Of a DNA stretch of 64,000 nt, positions 1 through 9,052 are shown one piece after another. The position numbers were made by a program, and so were the translations under genes. Positions within the stretch are counted from its first letter, which is position 1. Each line of letters opens with the position of its first letter. The stretch spans positions 62,001 to 126,000 of the forward strand of contig JAVKEN010000024.1 in assembly GCA_040221415.1 (NCBI GenBank). The letters run 5' to 3'. Origin of the DNA: JAVKEN01 sp040221415 (GTDB lineage: Bacteria > Pseudomonadota > Alphaproteobacteria > Rickettsiales > JABSSG01). Below the pieces are notes generated by a model. The model worked only from the letters and a program-made list of their open reading frames with translations, made no database searches and was not told the DNA's origin.

Positions 1-282
1 ATCAAAGCTAGGAATCCCTTCTGCATCTTTTGTTACTTTAATAGATACAGAAACCCAATGATTTCTTCCTTTATTAACAGGAATTATCATTTGCTTTGGG
101 AATTCTTCTCCCTCAACCAGCTCTCTTATTTCTCTATCCTCAAGAGCAATTCGTTCAACAACATCTCTATAGAAAAAAATATTGTTAGGAGATTCCTCTT
201 GCCACTTCCTCCCTAGAAGATCAAGGTGTTGACCAGTGTACATATAATCAGCTATTGGAGTTCTCTCATCTGATAAAGCCAT
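1..282 (-). CDS. Partial ULP1/C48-like (CE-clan) cysteine protease, N-terminal fragment
   Basis: The first 94 residues of a protein that runs off the left edge of the window. The reading frame is open from the ATG at 282 to base 1. Near residues 67-75 the fragment reads IPVNKGRNHWVSVSI, which looks like the beta-strand of CE-clan (Ulp1/C48) peptidases that carries the catalytic His followed by Trp. An Asp lies 19 residues after that His, about where the family places its second catalytic residue. The Gln and Cys of the active site would lie outside the window. Proteases of this clan act on ubiquitin or SUMO-like proteins, and several intracellular Rickettsiales export them as effectors. Assignment rests on one motif, so the fold is plausible but not proven. 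Confidence 0.5.
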   Translation of the reverse strand, partial: MALSDERTPIADYMYTGQHLDLLGRKWQEESPNNIFFYRDVVERIALEDREIRELVEGEEFPKQMIIPVNKGRNHWVSVSIKVTKDAEGIPSFD

Positions 283-308
283 AAAATTTTCTTATCCTAT
301 TCCTTAAA

Positions 309-324
309 GTAAGTATCTACTTAC
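309..324. promoter_or_regulatory. Perfect 7-2-7 palindrome, possible operator
   Basis: GTAAGTA-TC-TACTTAC is a perfect inverted repeat lying 27 bp upstream of the start codon of the truncated protease-like gene at the left edge and just past the stop of the acetyltransferase gene. Its position would suit a repressor site for the protease-like gene. No T tract follows it on the minus strand, so it is not a standard terminator. A regulator is not identified. Confidence 0.3.
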
Positions 325-339
325 ATGGTTAAAAAAAGG

Positions 340-855
340 TTAATGATTTGCTAAACGCATTACATAAACTTTGTTGCTCGCCGTATCATTATCAAATCGA
401 AGAAACTTAAACCCCACCTTCTCATAGCAACGAATAGCACGCTTATTACTATATTCTGGATCTATAAAAATTTGCTTACAATCATAATTGTCAAAGATAT
501 GCTTTGTAAATTTGGACATAAGCTCAGTGCCAATGCCTTTATTAAGGCAGCCCTCTTCTGCTATAAAAAGATCTATGCAGAATTTTTTACTTCCATCATT
601 TTTAAACACCCCATAACCATCAGGATTCTTCTTGTAATACTCATCCAAATTAGAAGCCTGAATGTAACCAATAGGTTTGTCATCAGCACAAATGACGAAT
701 GGATGATCGTAACCATTACCTTTGATTTTGCTGATAATTTTTTCTGGAGGCTCATATCCTTCCTGAAACCAACTATCTTTTACATGCGGAACTTCAGCCC
801 ACCTGTACCAGTGATCTAAATCACTCATTTCAAATTTTCTAAAAGATAGTTTCAT
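340..855 (-). CDS. GNAT-family N-acetyltransferase
   Basis: A 171-residue single-domain acetyltransferase of the GCN5-related (GNAT) fold, closest in style to the Acetyltransf_8 / aminoglycoside 6'-acetyltransferase group. The N-terminus (LSFRKFEMSDLDHWYRW) is the usual opening strand and helix. KFCIDLFIAEEGCLNKGIGT (about residues 91-110) holds strand 4 and the acetyl-CoA pyrophosphate loop (consensus Q/RxxGxG/A, here NKGIGT). The terminal part, NKRAIRCYEKVGFKF, is the typical alpha4-beta6 segment. The substrate cannot be told from sequence: it could be a small amine, an antibiotic or a protein N-terminus. It stands alone, divergent from the transporter gene at 920 across a 64 bp gap that must hold both promoters. 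Confidence 0.85.
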   Translation of the reverse strand: MKLSFRKFEMSDLDHWYRWAEVPHVKDSWFQEGYEPPEKIISKIKGNGYDHPFVICADDKPIGYIQASNLDEYYKKNPDGYGVFKNDGSKKFCIDLFIAEEGCLNKGIGTELMSKFTKHIFDNYDCKQIFIDPEYSNKRAIRCYEKVGFKFLRFDNDTASNKVYVMRLANH

Positions 856-919
856 GGTAAAATAATTTGACTTTTTGTTAAAAAAACTAATTATTACTGA
901 GTAACAATTAAGGACTTAA

Positions 920-1894
920 GTGACACCATTAGATATTCTTACATCACCATTTATTCAGCTTTTTATTTTAGGCCTTGTAGCTGGTCTTTTCAAGTCAGAC
1001 CTTGAACTTCCTGAAGCTTTTACAAAAGCTATATCCCTCTATTTAATGCTGAGCATAGGATTAAAAGCTGGAGTTGTTCTTTCCGGAAGCGAAACAAGTG
1101 GCCTACTTTTTGCTAAAATAGCGCTGATTGGCTCAATAACAGGCTTTCTAATTCCCTTTTTAGGATATTTCATCCTGCACAGGATAAACAAAATAGATAT
1201 ATTAAACAGCTCAAATATAGCTGCTCATTATGGTTCCATCAGCGCAGTAACTTTTAGTTATGCATTAAGCTTCTTAGATACTAACTTTATTGCATATAGC
1301 GCTTTTATGGTTGCTCTAATGGCAATAATGGAATCTCCAGGGATTATTGCAGGGCTAATTCTTGCTAATAAAAGCAAAAGACTCACTGATCAAAATAAAA
1401 CTAGATTATTTTCTCTTAGCTTTATCAGAGAAGTGTTGTTTAACTCTAGCGTGGTACTGTTATTAGGAGGTATTCTCATCGGATACACATCTCCCGCCTC
1501 TCAAATTAAGATTATAAAGCCTTACTTAATTGATCCTTTCTATGGAATATTATGCTTATTCTTACTTGATATGGGACTCCTTGTGGCAAAATACTCTCAC
1601 AGCTTTGCTCAAGTGAAGCGTAGAGTTTTCTTATTTGGAATTTATATGCCACTTTTATGTTTTGCTATATCTTTAGTGATAGGTAAATTAGTTAACTTTT
1701 CTAAAGGTGATGCACTGCTATTTTCTATATTATGTGCAAGCTCCTCATATATTGCCGTTCCTGCAGCAATGAAAGTTGCACTGCCTAATGCAAATCATTC
1801 ACTAAGTATTACATTATCGCTTGCAGTTACATTTACTTTCAATATCCTAATTGGAGTACCACTTTATTATTGGATTATTAGTCTTATTTTTTAA
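920..1894 (+). CDS. Sodium-dependent bicarbonate transporter-family permease (SbtA-like)
   Basis: A 324-residue integral membrane protein with about ten hydrophobic segments and the DUF897/Sbt layout. The conserved opening SPFIQLFILGLVAGLFKSDL is followed by the family stretch LYLMLSIGLKAGVVL. The middle has the family-like NIAAHYGSISAVTF (about residues 98-111), and the end has ASSSYIAVPAAMKVALPNAN. SbtA proteins of cyanobacteria import bicarbonate with sodium; in heterotrophs the substrate is usually untested. The start is a GTG at 920. A gene of unknown function begins at the very next base after the stop (TAA-ATG), so the two are translationally linked. SbtA is often partnered by a PII-like SbtB, but the downstream protein does not look like one. 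Confidence 0.8.
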   Translation: MTPLDILTSPFIQLFILGLVAGLFKSDLELPEAFTKAISLYLMLSIGLKAGVVLSGSETSGLLFAKIALIGSITGFLIPFLGYFILHRINKIDILNSSNIAAHYGSISAVTFSYALSFLDTNFIAYSAFMVALMAIMESPGIIAGLILANKSKRLTDQNKTRLFSLSFIREVLFNSSVVLLLGGILIGYTSPASQIKIIKPYLIDPFYGILCLFLLDMGLLVAKYSHSFAQVKRRVFLFGIYMPLLCFAISLVIGKLVNFSKGDALLFSILCASSSYIAVPAAMKVALPNANHSLSITLSLAVTFTFNILIGVPLYYWIISLIF

Positions 1895-2551
1895 ATGATA
1901 ATTACTCTAGACTCTATTTCCGGAACTAAAAGCGCTGCAAAAATTGCTGCGCAACTGCAATTCTTATTCCATAAATTAGAAATAGAATGCCTGACGATAG
2001 CAGATAAAAATATAATGGATGTCAAACAACTAGATCAATATCTTCTGACTTATAAGAAGAATAAAATCTTTTTACTGGTTTGCTTGGATAATAAAGTAGA
2101 GATTAAATCAGAAATGATGATTAACTCTCATCTAGTATGCAGCTTTGCCGATGACTTTATTAATGATATTGAAAAAATTGCGATAACTAATGATAAAAAA
2201 TATGAATTAGTAAAACCTGGAAGTTATAGCGACTTTGTTTGGGAGCAGAAAAAAATTCGCGCAGAATACACAAGAAAAACTTTTGATTGGACTATCTATA
2301 AAAATTACTCTTCCGTTTACAACAAAGGCTTTAGAATGGACAGTGAGATAATATTAAGAAAGATAGCTAGAAAAATTGGCGCAAAAGTTGAGCAAGGAGT
2401 AACAAATATTGCCTCACTTGAACAAGGAAATTTATTTTCTATACAAAGCCCTAATATCCATCAGGTTGTTGCTAAGCAAGAAATTCTAAATATTGCCAAA
2501 AGTTTTAGATCGGAGATAATTCAAGAACAACTATTTAACAAAAAGATTTGA
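1895..2551 (+). CDS. Unknown protein linked to the SbtA-like permease; degenerate P-loop-like N-terminus
   Basis: A 218-residue soluble protein that I do not recognise. Its first residues, MIITLDSISGTKSAAKIAAQ, resemble the opening of cytidylate-kinase-type P-loop proteins (IxIDGxxGxGKSTxA), but one glycine of the loop is missing and the Ser/Thr after the Lys is followed by Ala, so nucleotide binding may be lost. No NMP-binding or lid motif is visible later. The C-terminal third is charged and probably helical. The start codon follows the permease stop without a gap, suggesting coupled translation and a shared job. The last 21 bp overlap, tail to tail, the end of the M16 peptidase gene on the other strand. 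Confidence 0.6.
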   Translation: MIITLDSISGTKSAAKIAAQLQFLFHKLEIECLTIADKNIMDVKQLDQYLLTYKKNKIFLLVCLDNKVEIKSEMMINSHLVCSFADDFINDIEKIAITNDKKYELVKPGSYSDFVWEQKKIRAEYTRKTFDWTIYKNYSSVYNKGFRMDSEIILRKIARKIGAKVEQGVTNIASLEQGNLFSIQSPNIHQVVAKQEILNIAKSFRSEIIQEQLFNKKI

Positions 2552-3796
2552 TAATTTAGACTCATCAATCTTCTCGCTGACTTTACCTATCGCAGAAAAT
2601 GCAAAGTTTCTTGAAAAAGTTTTATCTGCTAAGTTACAAATATCAGCAACAGTAATATTCTCAAGCTTACTAATAACTTCATCACACTCTATATATCTTC
2701 CATAGGTTGCAATATCATTTGCTAGTTCAGAACCACGCTGACTTGTGATCTCCCTGCTCATCATCAGACTAGACTTAAATCTATTTTTAGCTCGCTGTAA
2801 CTCAAACTCATTAACATTACTTTTAATTTTATCTAGTTCTTCTGCAATCTTTTCAAGAACAAGCATAGCATTATTCACATCTGTGCCAGCAAACACGTTA
2901 AATGTACCAGCATTACAATATGGGCTAGCAAAAGACTGAATAGCATAGACCAAGCCTAGTTTCTCTCGCACCTCAACAAATAAACGTGAAGACATTCCAT
3001 CACCAAGAATCGATGACAGCATATGTGCGGTGTAATAATCTTTGCTGTGGTAACTTTCACCTTCAAAAGAAAGCACCAAATGCACTTGGTCTAAATCTCG
3101 TTCAATAAGCTTAAATCCACCTGCAAAAGACGGCTCATCAAGAGAGCTAGTATTGCCGTTAGGCTTAGATTGAAATAGTTGTGAAACAGTCTTTAATACA
3201 TACTCATGCTCTAGGTTTCCAGCAACAGAAACTATAATGTTTTGAGGGGTATAATTTTCTTCAACAAAAGACAAAATATCAGATTTTGTAAAAGCTTTTA
3301 CATTTTCTTGAGATCCAATAATAGGCCTACCCATTGAATGTTTTGGATAACATAGTTTTTGCAGCTCTTCAAAAACATGCTCATCAGGGTTATCATTGCT
3401 TTGTGCAATCTCTTGCAAAATAACCCCTTTTTCTTTCTCTAACTCTTTTTTATCATAGACAGATTCACACACAATATCTGTTAGCAAATTCAAAAGCTTT
3501 TGATAATGCTCTTTTAAACCAACCACAAAAAACACCGTAGTTTCACGGCTAGTATATGCATTGAAATGCGCTCCTAAATTTTCAAACTCTTCAGCAATTT
3601 GTATTGCAGATCTTGTCTTCGTTCCTTTAAAAGACATATGCTCTATAACGTGAGAAATCCCACTGAGCTTTTTATTTTCATGCCTACTACCCACCTTAAC
3701 AAGTATGTTAATAGCAACTATAGATGAATGCGGCAATTTGGCAGAAGCAACTGTAAGCTTGTTATCTAGTACTGAAACCTGGTAATCTTCTTTCAT
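2531..3796 (-). CDS. M16-family zinc peptidase (processing-peptidase-like)
   Basis: A 421-residue protein with the inverted zinc motif HxxEH in HVIEHMSFKGT (about residues 46-56) and the distal metal-binding Glu in GVILQEIAQSNDNPDEH. This is the catalytic pattern of the beta subunit of mitochondrial processing peptidase and its bacterial relatives (YmxG/PqqL group). The C-terminal half (YYTAHMLSSILGDGMSSRLF, then VYAIQSFASPYCNAGTFNVF) is the inactive second M16 domain. No signal peptide is visible, so a cytoplasmic role is likely. Alphaproteobacteria including Rickettsia carry this single-chain form, and the substrate is unknown. It is divergent from aroQ and overlaps the unknown gene on the other strand by 21 bp at its 3' end. 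Confidence 0.88.
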   Translation of the reverse strand: MKEDYQVSVLDNKLTVASAKLPHSSIVAINILVKVGSRHENKKLSGISHVIEHMSFKGTKTRSAIQIAEEFENLGAHFNAYTSRETTVFFVVGLKEHYQKLLNLLTDIVCESVYDKKELEKEKGVILQEIAQSNDNPDEHVFEELQKLCYPKHSMGRPIIGSQENVKAFTKSDILSFVEENYTPQNIIVSVAGNLEHEYVLKTVSQLFQSKPNGNTSSLDEPSFAGGFKLIERDLDQVHLVLSFEGESYHSKDYYTAHMLSSILGDGMSSRLFVEVREKLGLVYAIQSFASPYCNAGTFNVFAGTDVNNAMLVLEKIAEELDKIKSNVNEFELQRAKNRFKSSLMMSREITSQRGSELANDIATYGRYIECDEVISKLENITVADICNLADKTFSRNFAFSAIGKVSEKIDESKLSNLFVK

Positions 3797-3888
3797 TAAT
3801 TTGTGAATGATTGCTTGTTTAGCCTTTATAGATAATAGAATTGGTTAAAACAATCAAAATTTGTTATATATTCCTAAAAGAGCTGAAA

Positions 3889-4332
3889 ATGAAACGAAAT
3901 CATATACTCATTATTAATGGCCCAAACCTTGATAAATTAGGCTCAAGAGAGGTTTCTGTGTATGGCAATGAGACCCTGGAACAAATCAATCAGCAGCTTA
4001 TTAAAGAAGCAAAAAAGTTTGATTTTGAAATTGCTTTCAAACAATCAAACCACGAAGGAAAAATTATTGATTTTATCCATGATTCTGCAGAAAAATCTGA
4101 TGCCATAATAATTAATGCAGGCGGCTATAGCCATACATCTGTAGCAATTCATGACGCACTTAAAATATGCAAGCTTCCAAAGGTTGAAGTGCATTTGTCA
4201 AACATCTTAAACCGCGAAGAATTTCGTGCTAATTCTCTTATATCAAAAGCTTGTGATGGCTCGATTATTGGTATGGGGAAATTAGGCTATATTTCAGCCC
4301 TATTTACCATCAAACAAATGCTTACTAACTAG
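3889..4332 (+). CDS. aroQ: Type II 3-dehydroquinate dehydratase
   Basis: A 147-residue enzyme that removes water from 3-dehydroquinate in the third step of the shikimate pathway. All family blocks are present: ILIINGPNLDKLGSRE at the N-terminus with the flexible-loop Arg, FKQSNHEGKIIDFIHDS, INAGGYSHTSVAIHDAL with the substrate-binding Asn and the following His region, and EVHLSNILNREEFR. The length matches the usual 145-150 residues if translation starts at the ATG at 3889. An in-frame TTG at 3841 would add 16 unconserved residues and is less likely. The last 33 bp overlap the end of the aminopeptidase gene on the opposite strand. With pabA later in the window it suggests that chorismate is made for folate. 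Confidence 0.93.
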   Translation: MKRNHILIINGPNLDKLGSREVSVYGNETLEQINQQLIKEAKKFDFEIAFKQSNHEGKIIDFIHDSAEKSDAIIINAGGYSHTSVAIHDALKICKLPKVEVHLSNILNREEFRANSLISKACDGSIIGMGKLGYISALFTIKQMLTN

Positions 4333-5943
4333 ATTGCTATAATGTTTTAGCCACTCTTTCTGAGACTTATTGAGCATGGAATAGTCTATCAGTTTTTCTT
4401 CGAAAGGATACAAAGTTAAAGGCTCAAAAAACAACTGATTATCATTTCTTTTAGAGACTAAATAAAGGTTCTCGATTCTAATTCCATATTCACCTTTTTT
4501 ATAATAACCAGGCTCAATAGACACTACTACACCTTCTTTCAAAGGTAATTGAGACATAGAGCTTACAGAATATGGACCTTCGTGAACATTTAAAAAAGAT
4601 CCAACTCCATGGCCTGTTCCATGCGCATAATCTAAGCCTTCTTTCCGTAAATATTTTCTGGCTAATTCATCAATGGTTTTACCGGTCTCACCATATTCGA
4701 ATACATAAGACGCAGCATCAATATGCCCCATAAGAACTTGAGTATATCTTGTTATTTCTTCTTCTTGTGGTTTTCCTAAGCAAAATACTCTTGTGACGTC
4801 AGTAGTACCAGTCTTATATTGACCGCCAGAGTCTATTAATAATAGCCCTCTTCCTTTAACAGTTTTAGAATCATTTTGTTGTGGACGATAATGAATCACT
4901 GCCCCATTACCTTCAAACCCAACGATAGACGGGAAGCTATCTGAGAAGTAGTTTGACCTTTGTTTGCGGAAGTCTGTTAGTTTTTTGGAAAGTTGGAACT
5001 CAGTATAATAATTCCCAGCAGAAAACTCACTATTAAACCACTTATGGAATGCATGAATTGCTTTAGCATCCTCGATATGACAAGATTTACTTCCTGAAAT
5101 TTCAACTTTATTCTTCTTTGCTTTAAGAGCCATAATTGGGGATAGAGCTGCTTTTGCATTGGGTAAAGAAGATTTAACTTGTAGAGAAGAGGTATGCTCT
5201 ATAAGAGTTTTTTCATGATTTAACCGCGCAAAAAATTCACTAAACTCCTCAACTTTAAAAACCTCAATATTAAGGTCTTTCAAGTAGTCCATGATTTCCA
5301 ATTTTATATCATCGATAAACAATTTTGAAACGCCAGAAGAGAGAATAAATTTAGCTGCAATTGCAGGGTTAAATTCATAAAAATCACTACGCAAATTTAA
5401 CAACCAAGAAATTGAATCTAGGTCTTCAACAACTAAGTCTTCACACGCTTGATTAGCAAGCTCCTGTCTGACTTCTAGGATTTTAGATTCAGCAGATTTA
5501 CCAGCAAATTTTATATCGTGAATAAAGATATTTTGCTTAGCTGATGCAGCCTTAGTTAGCTCGATATTAATTAGATTGTTTTGATCTAATTCTCTAAAAG
5601 AAAAACTTCTAAATTTTTTATAATCTAGTCCAAATTTTTTGCCTTTTTTTATTTGATCTTGAAGCCAATCTGAGAACTTGTTTTTAGGAGAAATATAAAT
5701 TTTAGAATCCGGCGGGAGCTGTTTCTCTGCTTGAAGTTCATACCTGCCATCTGTAAAAAGATGAATGGTGTTTTCGTAAAAAACTCCTATGCCCGCGGAT
5801 CCAGAAAAATTTGTATAATTTTTTAAGTCATTATCTGCGTCTTTTGTGTACTCACTCAAAAATTGATCGCTATTAGATATTATATATCCATCAAGGTTTT
5901 TAGAGGAGCATAAAGATTGTAATTTAGCTAGTTTTGAGTTCAT
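4300..5943 (-). CDS. pepP: M24B Xaa-Pro aminopeptidase
   Basis: A metal-dependent aminopeptidase that removes the N-terminal residue before proline. It has two creatinase-like N-terminal domains (about residues 1-290) and a C-terminal pita-bread catalytic domain. The metal ligands are visible: Asp in LLIDSGGQY, Asp in TTDVTRVF, His in AHGTGHGVGSF, Glu in SIEPGYY and Glu in IRIENLYLV. At about 547 residues it is of the long eukaryote/alphaproteobacterial form that also has a short C-terminal extension. The start at 5943 is chosen because its ATG overlaps the ligA stop in an ATGA, implying translational coupling; a longer reading from 5961 would extend into ligA. The 3' end overlaps aroQ by 33 bp. 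The gene symbol is used loosely for the family. Confidence 0.88.
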   Translation of the reverse strand: MNSKLAKLQSLCSSKNLDGYIISNSDQFLSEYTKDADNDLKNYTNFSGSAGIGVFYENTIHLFTDGRYELQAEKQLPPDSKIYISPKNKFSDWLQDQIKKGKKFGLDYKKFRSFSFRELDQNNLINIELTKAASAKQNIFIHDIKFAGKSAESKILEVRQELANQACEDLVVEDLDSISWLLNLRSDFYEFNPAIAAKFILSSGVSKLFIDDIKLEIMDYLKDLNIEVFKVEEFSEFFARLNHEKTLIEHTSSLQVKSSLPNAKAALSPIMALKAKKNKVEISGSKSCHIEDAKAIHAFHKWFNSEFSAGNYYTEFQLSKKLTDFRKQRSNYFSDSFPSIVGFEGNGAVIHYRPQQNDSKTVKGRGLLLIDSGGQYKTGTTDVTRVFCLGKPQEEEITRYTQVLMGHIDAASYVFEYGETGKTIDELARKYLRKEGLDYAHGTGHGVGSFLNVHEGPYSVSSMSQLPLKEGVVVSIEPGYYKKGEYGIRIENLYLVSKRNDNQLFFEPLTLYPFEEKLIDYSMLNKSQKEWLKHYSNLVSKHLFDGK

Positions 5944-8030
5944 TTTATTAACTCTAACCAAGCATCTTCATCAAGGATTTTTACACCTAACTCTTTTGCT
6001 TTTTTTAACTTACTTCCAGCCTCTTCTCCAGCAACAAGAAAATCAGTTGCTGCGGATACGGAAGAAGAGATTTTTGCACCTAATGATTCTGCTTTAGCTT
6101 TAGCTTCATTTCTAGTCATTTTGCTCATTGTTCCAGTAAAAACAATTTTCTTACCAGCAAGCTTTGAATCTATATCACGTTCTTCAACGTCAGTAACGTT
6201 TAGATGGTTACATAAATCTATAAAAATCTTATTACTTTCTTCTTGTTTAAAGAAGTTTTTAAGCGCATCTACTACCTTGCTACCAATGCCATCAATGTTC
6301 AAAAGCTGCGCCTCAATTGCTTGATCATTATTAGATAATTTATTCATCATATCAGTAAAGTTATCTAGCGAAACACTGTGCTGGGCAAGCATTTTAGCCG
6401 TCACTTCACCAACAAATCTTATGCCAAGAGAGTAGATAAATTTGTTCAATGGAACATTTCGTGACTTCTCTATTGAATCAAAAAGATTCTCAACTGACTT
6501 CTTTCCCCATCCAGGAAAATGTTCAATTCTTGAGAGTGAGTCTTTATTTGAGGATTGTAATTTATAAATATCAGCCGGAGTTTTTATTAAGTTTTTTTCA
6601 TAAAAAAATTCAATCTGACTTTCTCCAAGCCCATCAATATTCATTGCATTTCTTGAAACAAAATGTCTAATTCTTTCAATCAATTGAGCTTCGCATTTAA
6701 GCTCACCAGTACATCTTGTAGCGGCCTCACCTTCAATACGTTCAACCTCTGAAGAGCATACTGGGCATTTGTTTGGCATCTCAAATTCAACAGACTTACT
6801 ACCACGTTGATGTGATTCAACTTTAACAATTTTAGGGATAACATCGCCCGCACGTTCAATGATAACTTTATCACCAATACGAATGTCTTTCCGCTTAATT
6901 TCGTCAGCATTATGCAACGTTGCTCGGCGTACTATTACACCGCCAACATTAACTGCTTCAAGAAGTGCAACTGGAGTAAGAGCTCCAGTTCTGCCAACTT
7001 GAATAGTAATGTCATTCACGAAAGTTTTTGCCTGTTCAGCAGGAAATTTATGCGCAGTTGCCCACCTAGGTGATCTAGCAACAAAACCAAGCCTTTCTTG
7101 CAACGCAAAGTCGTTAACTTTATACACGATTCCGTCAATGTCATAGGGGATTTCAGGACGGTCACTGTAAATCCGATTATAGTACTCTTCAATCTGTTTT
7201 AAGTCGGAACATTTCTTGCTTAAATGATTAACTTCAAACCCAAAAGACTCCAGTTTTTTAAGTAAATCATTTTGATTATTAGCAACAGGTTTAGAGCAAA
7301 ATCCAACAGAATAAATAAAGTATTTCAAATTACGTTCTGCAGTTACTTTTGAGTCTAGCTGACGCACCGAGCCAGCTGCAGCATTACGTGGATTAGCAAA
7401 AAGCTGTAACCCTTGCTCCTTACGATTTTGGTTGATTGCATCGAAGTCATCGCGGTCAATAAAAATCTCACCCCTCACCTCAAATTGATCCATTTTTTCA
7501 TCAATATTTTGAGGAAAATTTTTAATAGTTTTTACGTTAGCAGTTATGTCTTCACCAACATATCCATCACCACGTGTAACAGCGTATTCGAGCTTGCCAG
7601 ATTGAAACATTGCAGCAAAAGATAAGCCATCAATTTTAGGTTCACACATAAGGTCAACAAATTGGCTAGAACCCAAGCCCAAAAACCTTTTAACGCGGTC
7701 AATAAAATCGCCAACATCATCCATAGAAAAACAATTTCCTAGTGATAACATCGGAGTTTTGTGAGTGATTTTTGAGAAGCCTTTTTTAACCTCAGAACCT
7801 ATTTTTTTTGACGGGCTATCACCACGAATTAATAAGGGGAATTTATCCTCTAAAATTTGATTCCGTTTGAAGAGTTCGTCATACTCTTGATCGGAAATTT
7901 TGGGAGCATCTTCTTGGTAGTAAGCATGGTTATGTTTGGCTATTTCTTTGGCCAAAAACTCAAGCTCTAATTCAGCTTCATGCGAATCCAATTTTTCAGC
8001 GTCAATATTAAAGGTAGAAGGTCTTTTCAT
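5940..8030 (-). CDS. ligA: NAD-dependent DNA ligase LigA
   Basis: A 696-residue ligase that seals nicks in replication and repair using NAD+. Domain Ia is at about residues 15-85, with the NAD-binding YYQEDAPKISDQEYDELF. The adenylation domain carries the catalytic Lys in CEPKIDGLS. An OB fold contains IQVGRTGALTPVA, and a four-cysteine zinc finger follows (CPVCSSEVER, then C and C in TRCTGELKCEAQ). The helix-hairpin-helix region includes NIDGIGSKVVDALKNFF, and a C-terminal BRCT domain begins near LAGKKIVFTGTMSKMTRNEA. Length and order are standard. It is the upstream partner of the aminopeptidase gene, with which it shares an ATGA stop/start. Confidence 0.97.
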   Translation of the reverse strand: MKRPSTFNIDAEKLDSHEAELELEFLAKEIAKHNHAYYQEDAPKISDQEYDELFKRNQILEDKFPLLIRGDSPSKKIGSEVKKGFSKITHKTPMLSLGNCFSMDDVGDFIDRVKRFLGLGSSQFVDLMCEPKIDGLSFAAMFQSGKLEYAVTRGDGYVGEDITANVKTIKNFPQNIDEKMDQFEVRGEIFIDRDDFDAINQNRKEQGLQLFANPRNAAAGSVRQLDSKVTAERNLKYFIYSVGFCSKPVANNQNDLLKKLESFGFEVNHLSKKCSDLKQIEEYYNRIYSDRPEIPYDIDGIVYKVNDFALQERLGFVARSPRWATAHKFPAEQAKTFVNDITIQVGRTGALTPVALLEAVNVGGVIVRRATLHNADEIKRKDIRIGDKVIIERAGDVIPKIVKVESHQRGSKSVEFEMPNKCPVCSSEVERIEGEAATRCTGELKCEAQLIERIRHFVSRNAMNIDGLGESQIEFFYEKNLIKTPADIYKLQSSNKDSLSRIEHFPGWGKKSVENLFDSIEKSRNVPLNKFIYSLGIRFVGEVTAKMLAQHSVSLDNFTDMMNKLSNNDQAIEAQLLNIDGIGSKVVDALKNFFKQEESNKIFIDLCNHLNVTDVEERDIDSKLAGKKIVFTGTMSKMTRNEAKAKAESLGAKISSSVSAATDFLVAGEEAGSKLKKAKELGVKILDEDAWLELIK

Positions 8031-8077
8031 AGACTATAATAATAGACTATCTAGCGTATTATTCTAGAATTTATTCA

Positions 8078-8986
8078 TCAAATTGTTCTTGATCTAGACC
8101 GTTTTTCACTGCCTTTCTCCACCGGAGATTTTACCTCAGAAATATCAGCTTCAAATCTTTTTGCGTGCTCTTTTTTTGGCAGTTTAGAAGCAAGTTCCAA
8201 TAAGGATTCTGTGGCTGTACGACACGCCTTCACCGCATCTAGTCCTGCATATTTTTCATTTAATTCTCTATCTACTTCATCGACTAATTCTGCAGGTCTA
8301 GCACCTCTTAATCTGTCTCGAGCATCCCGAAAAAAATCTCCCGCTCTTCTAAAAGAACCGGCACATGAACTAATAAATCTAGTCTCCCAATCCATTACTG
8401 GACGGGCTTGTTGAGGATCTTCTTTATGTGCAAAAAGCGCAGCTAATTCTGCAATCATTTCCTTTTCACCAATTTCTTTTTTAGAAAATTTTTCCATCAC
8501 TTCAATTTTTTGTCGTTCAATACCAATCGAAGATTTTTTTACAATATCATCAAGAACCTGTAACATAGTTTCAGAGTCAACTTCAGCTCTAGCAAAGTCT
8601 TCTATCGTATTTATTTTTCTACCTCTTGCAGCCCGTCTGTTATGACCCCTAATAATTGGATTTTCTAGCATAATTTCAGTCATTTCCTTTAGCAAAACCT
8701 CAGCAACTTTACTAAACTCTTTTTCACTAGCTTTTTTATGCTCCTCACCCAACTCCTCAAAATCAATTCCCAATTGACTTTCCAAAATTGGTGAAGCTCC
8801 TGCAGCAATAATAGTTGAGCACAAATCTCTATGGATTTCTTCGTTAGAATAACCAGGGTCTATATTGCTAATTATTCCAGCTAAGCCTTGCGACAAACCA
8901 TCTAGTTGAGCAAGAGTTTTATCAACCGTATCCTCTCTGAAACGCTTTTCCGAAGCTTCTTTCCCTAACTTTTCCTCACCAGACAT
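8078..8986 (-). CDS. Unknown charged protein
   Basis: A 302-residue protein with no recognised domain. It is rich in Glu, Lys, Arg and Ala, looks almost entirely helical, and has no signal peptide or membrane segment. A short hydrophobic patch (LSQGLAGIISNI) lies near residue 32. The C-terminus is a basic, serine-rich tail ending RSRSRTI. Soluble, helical proteins with basic tails are common among exported proteins of intracellular bacteria, but nothing here proves export. It stands alone between ligA and the cytochrome b561 gene and is divergent from the latter. Confidence 0.6.
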   Translation of the reverse strand: MSGEEKLGKEASEKRFREDTVDKTLAQLDGLSQGLAGIISNIDPGYSNEEIHRDLCSTIIAAGASPILESQLGIDFEELGEEHKKASEKEFSKVAEVLLKEMTEIMLENPIIRGHNRRAARGRKINTIEDFARAEVDSETMLQVLDDIVKKSSIGIERQKIEVMEKFSKKEIGEKEMIAELAALFAHKEDPQQARPVMDWETRFISSCAGSFRRAGDFFRDARDRLRGARPAELVDEVDRELNEKYAGLDAVKACRTATESLLELASKLPKKEHAKRFEADISEVKSPVEKGSEKRSRSRTI

Positions 8987-9052
8987 AACTTACTATATTG
9001 ATTAATCTACAATACTAGCTTAGCATGAAGAAACATTAATATGGAAGGGAAA

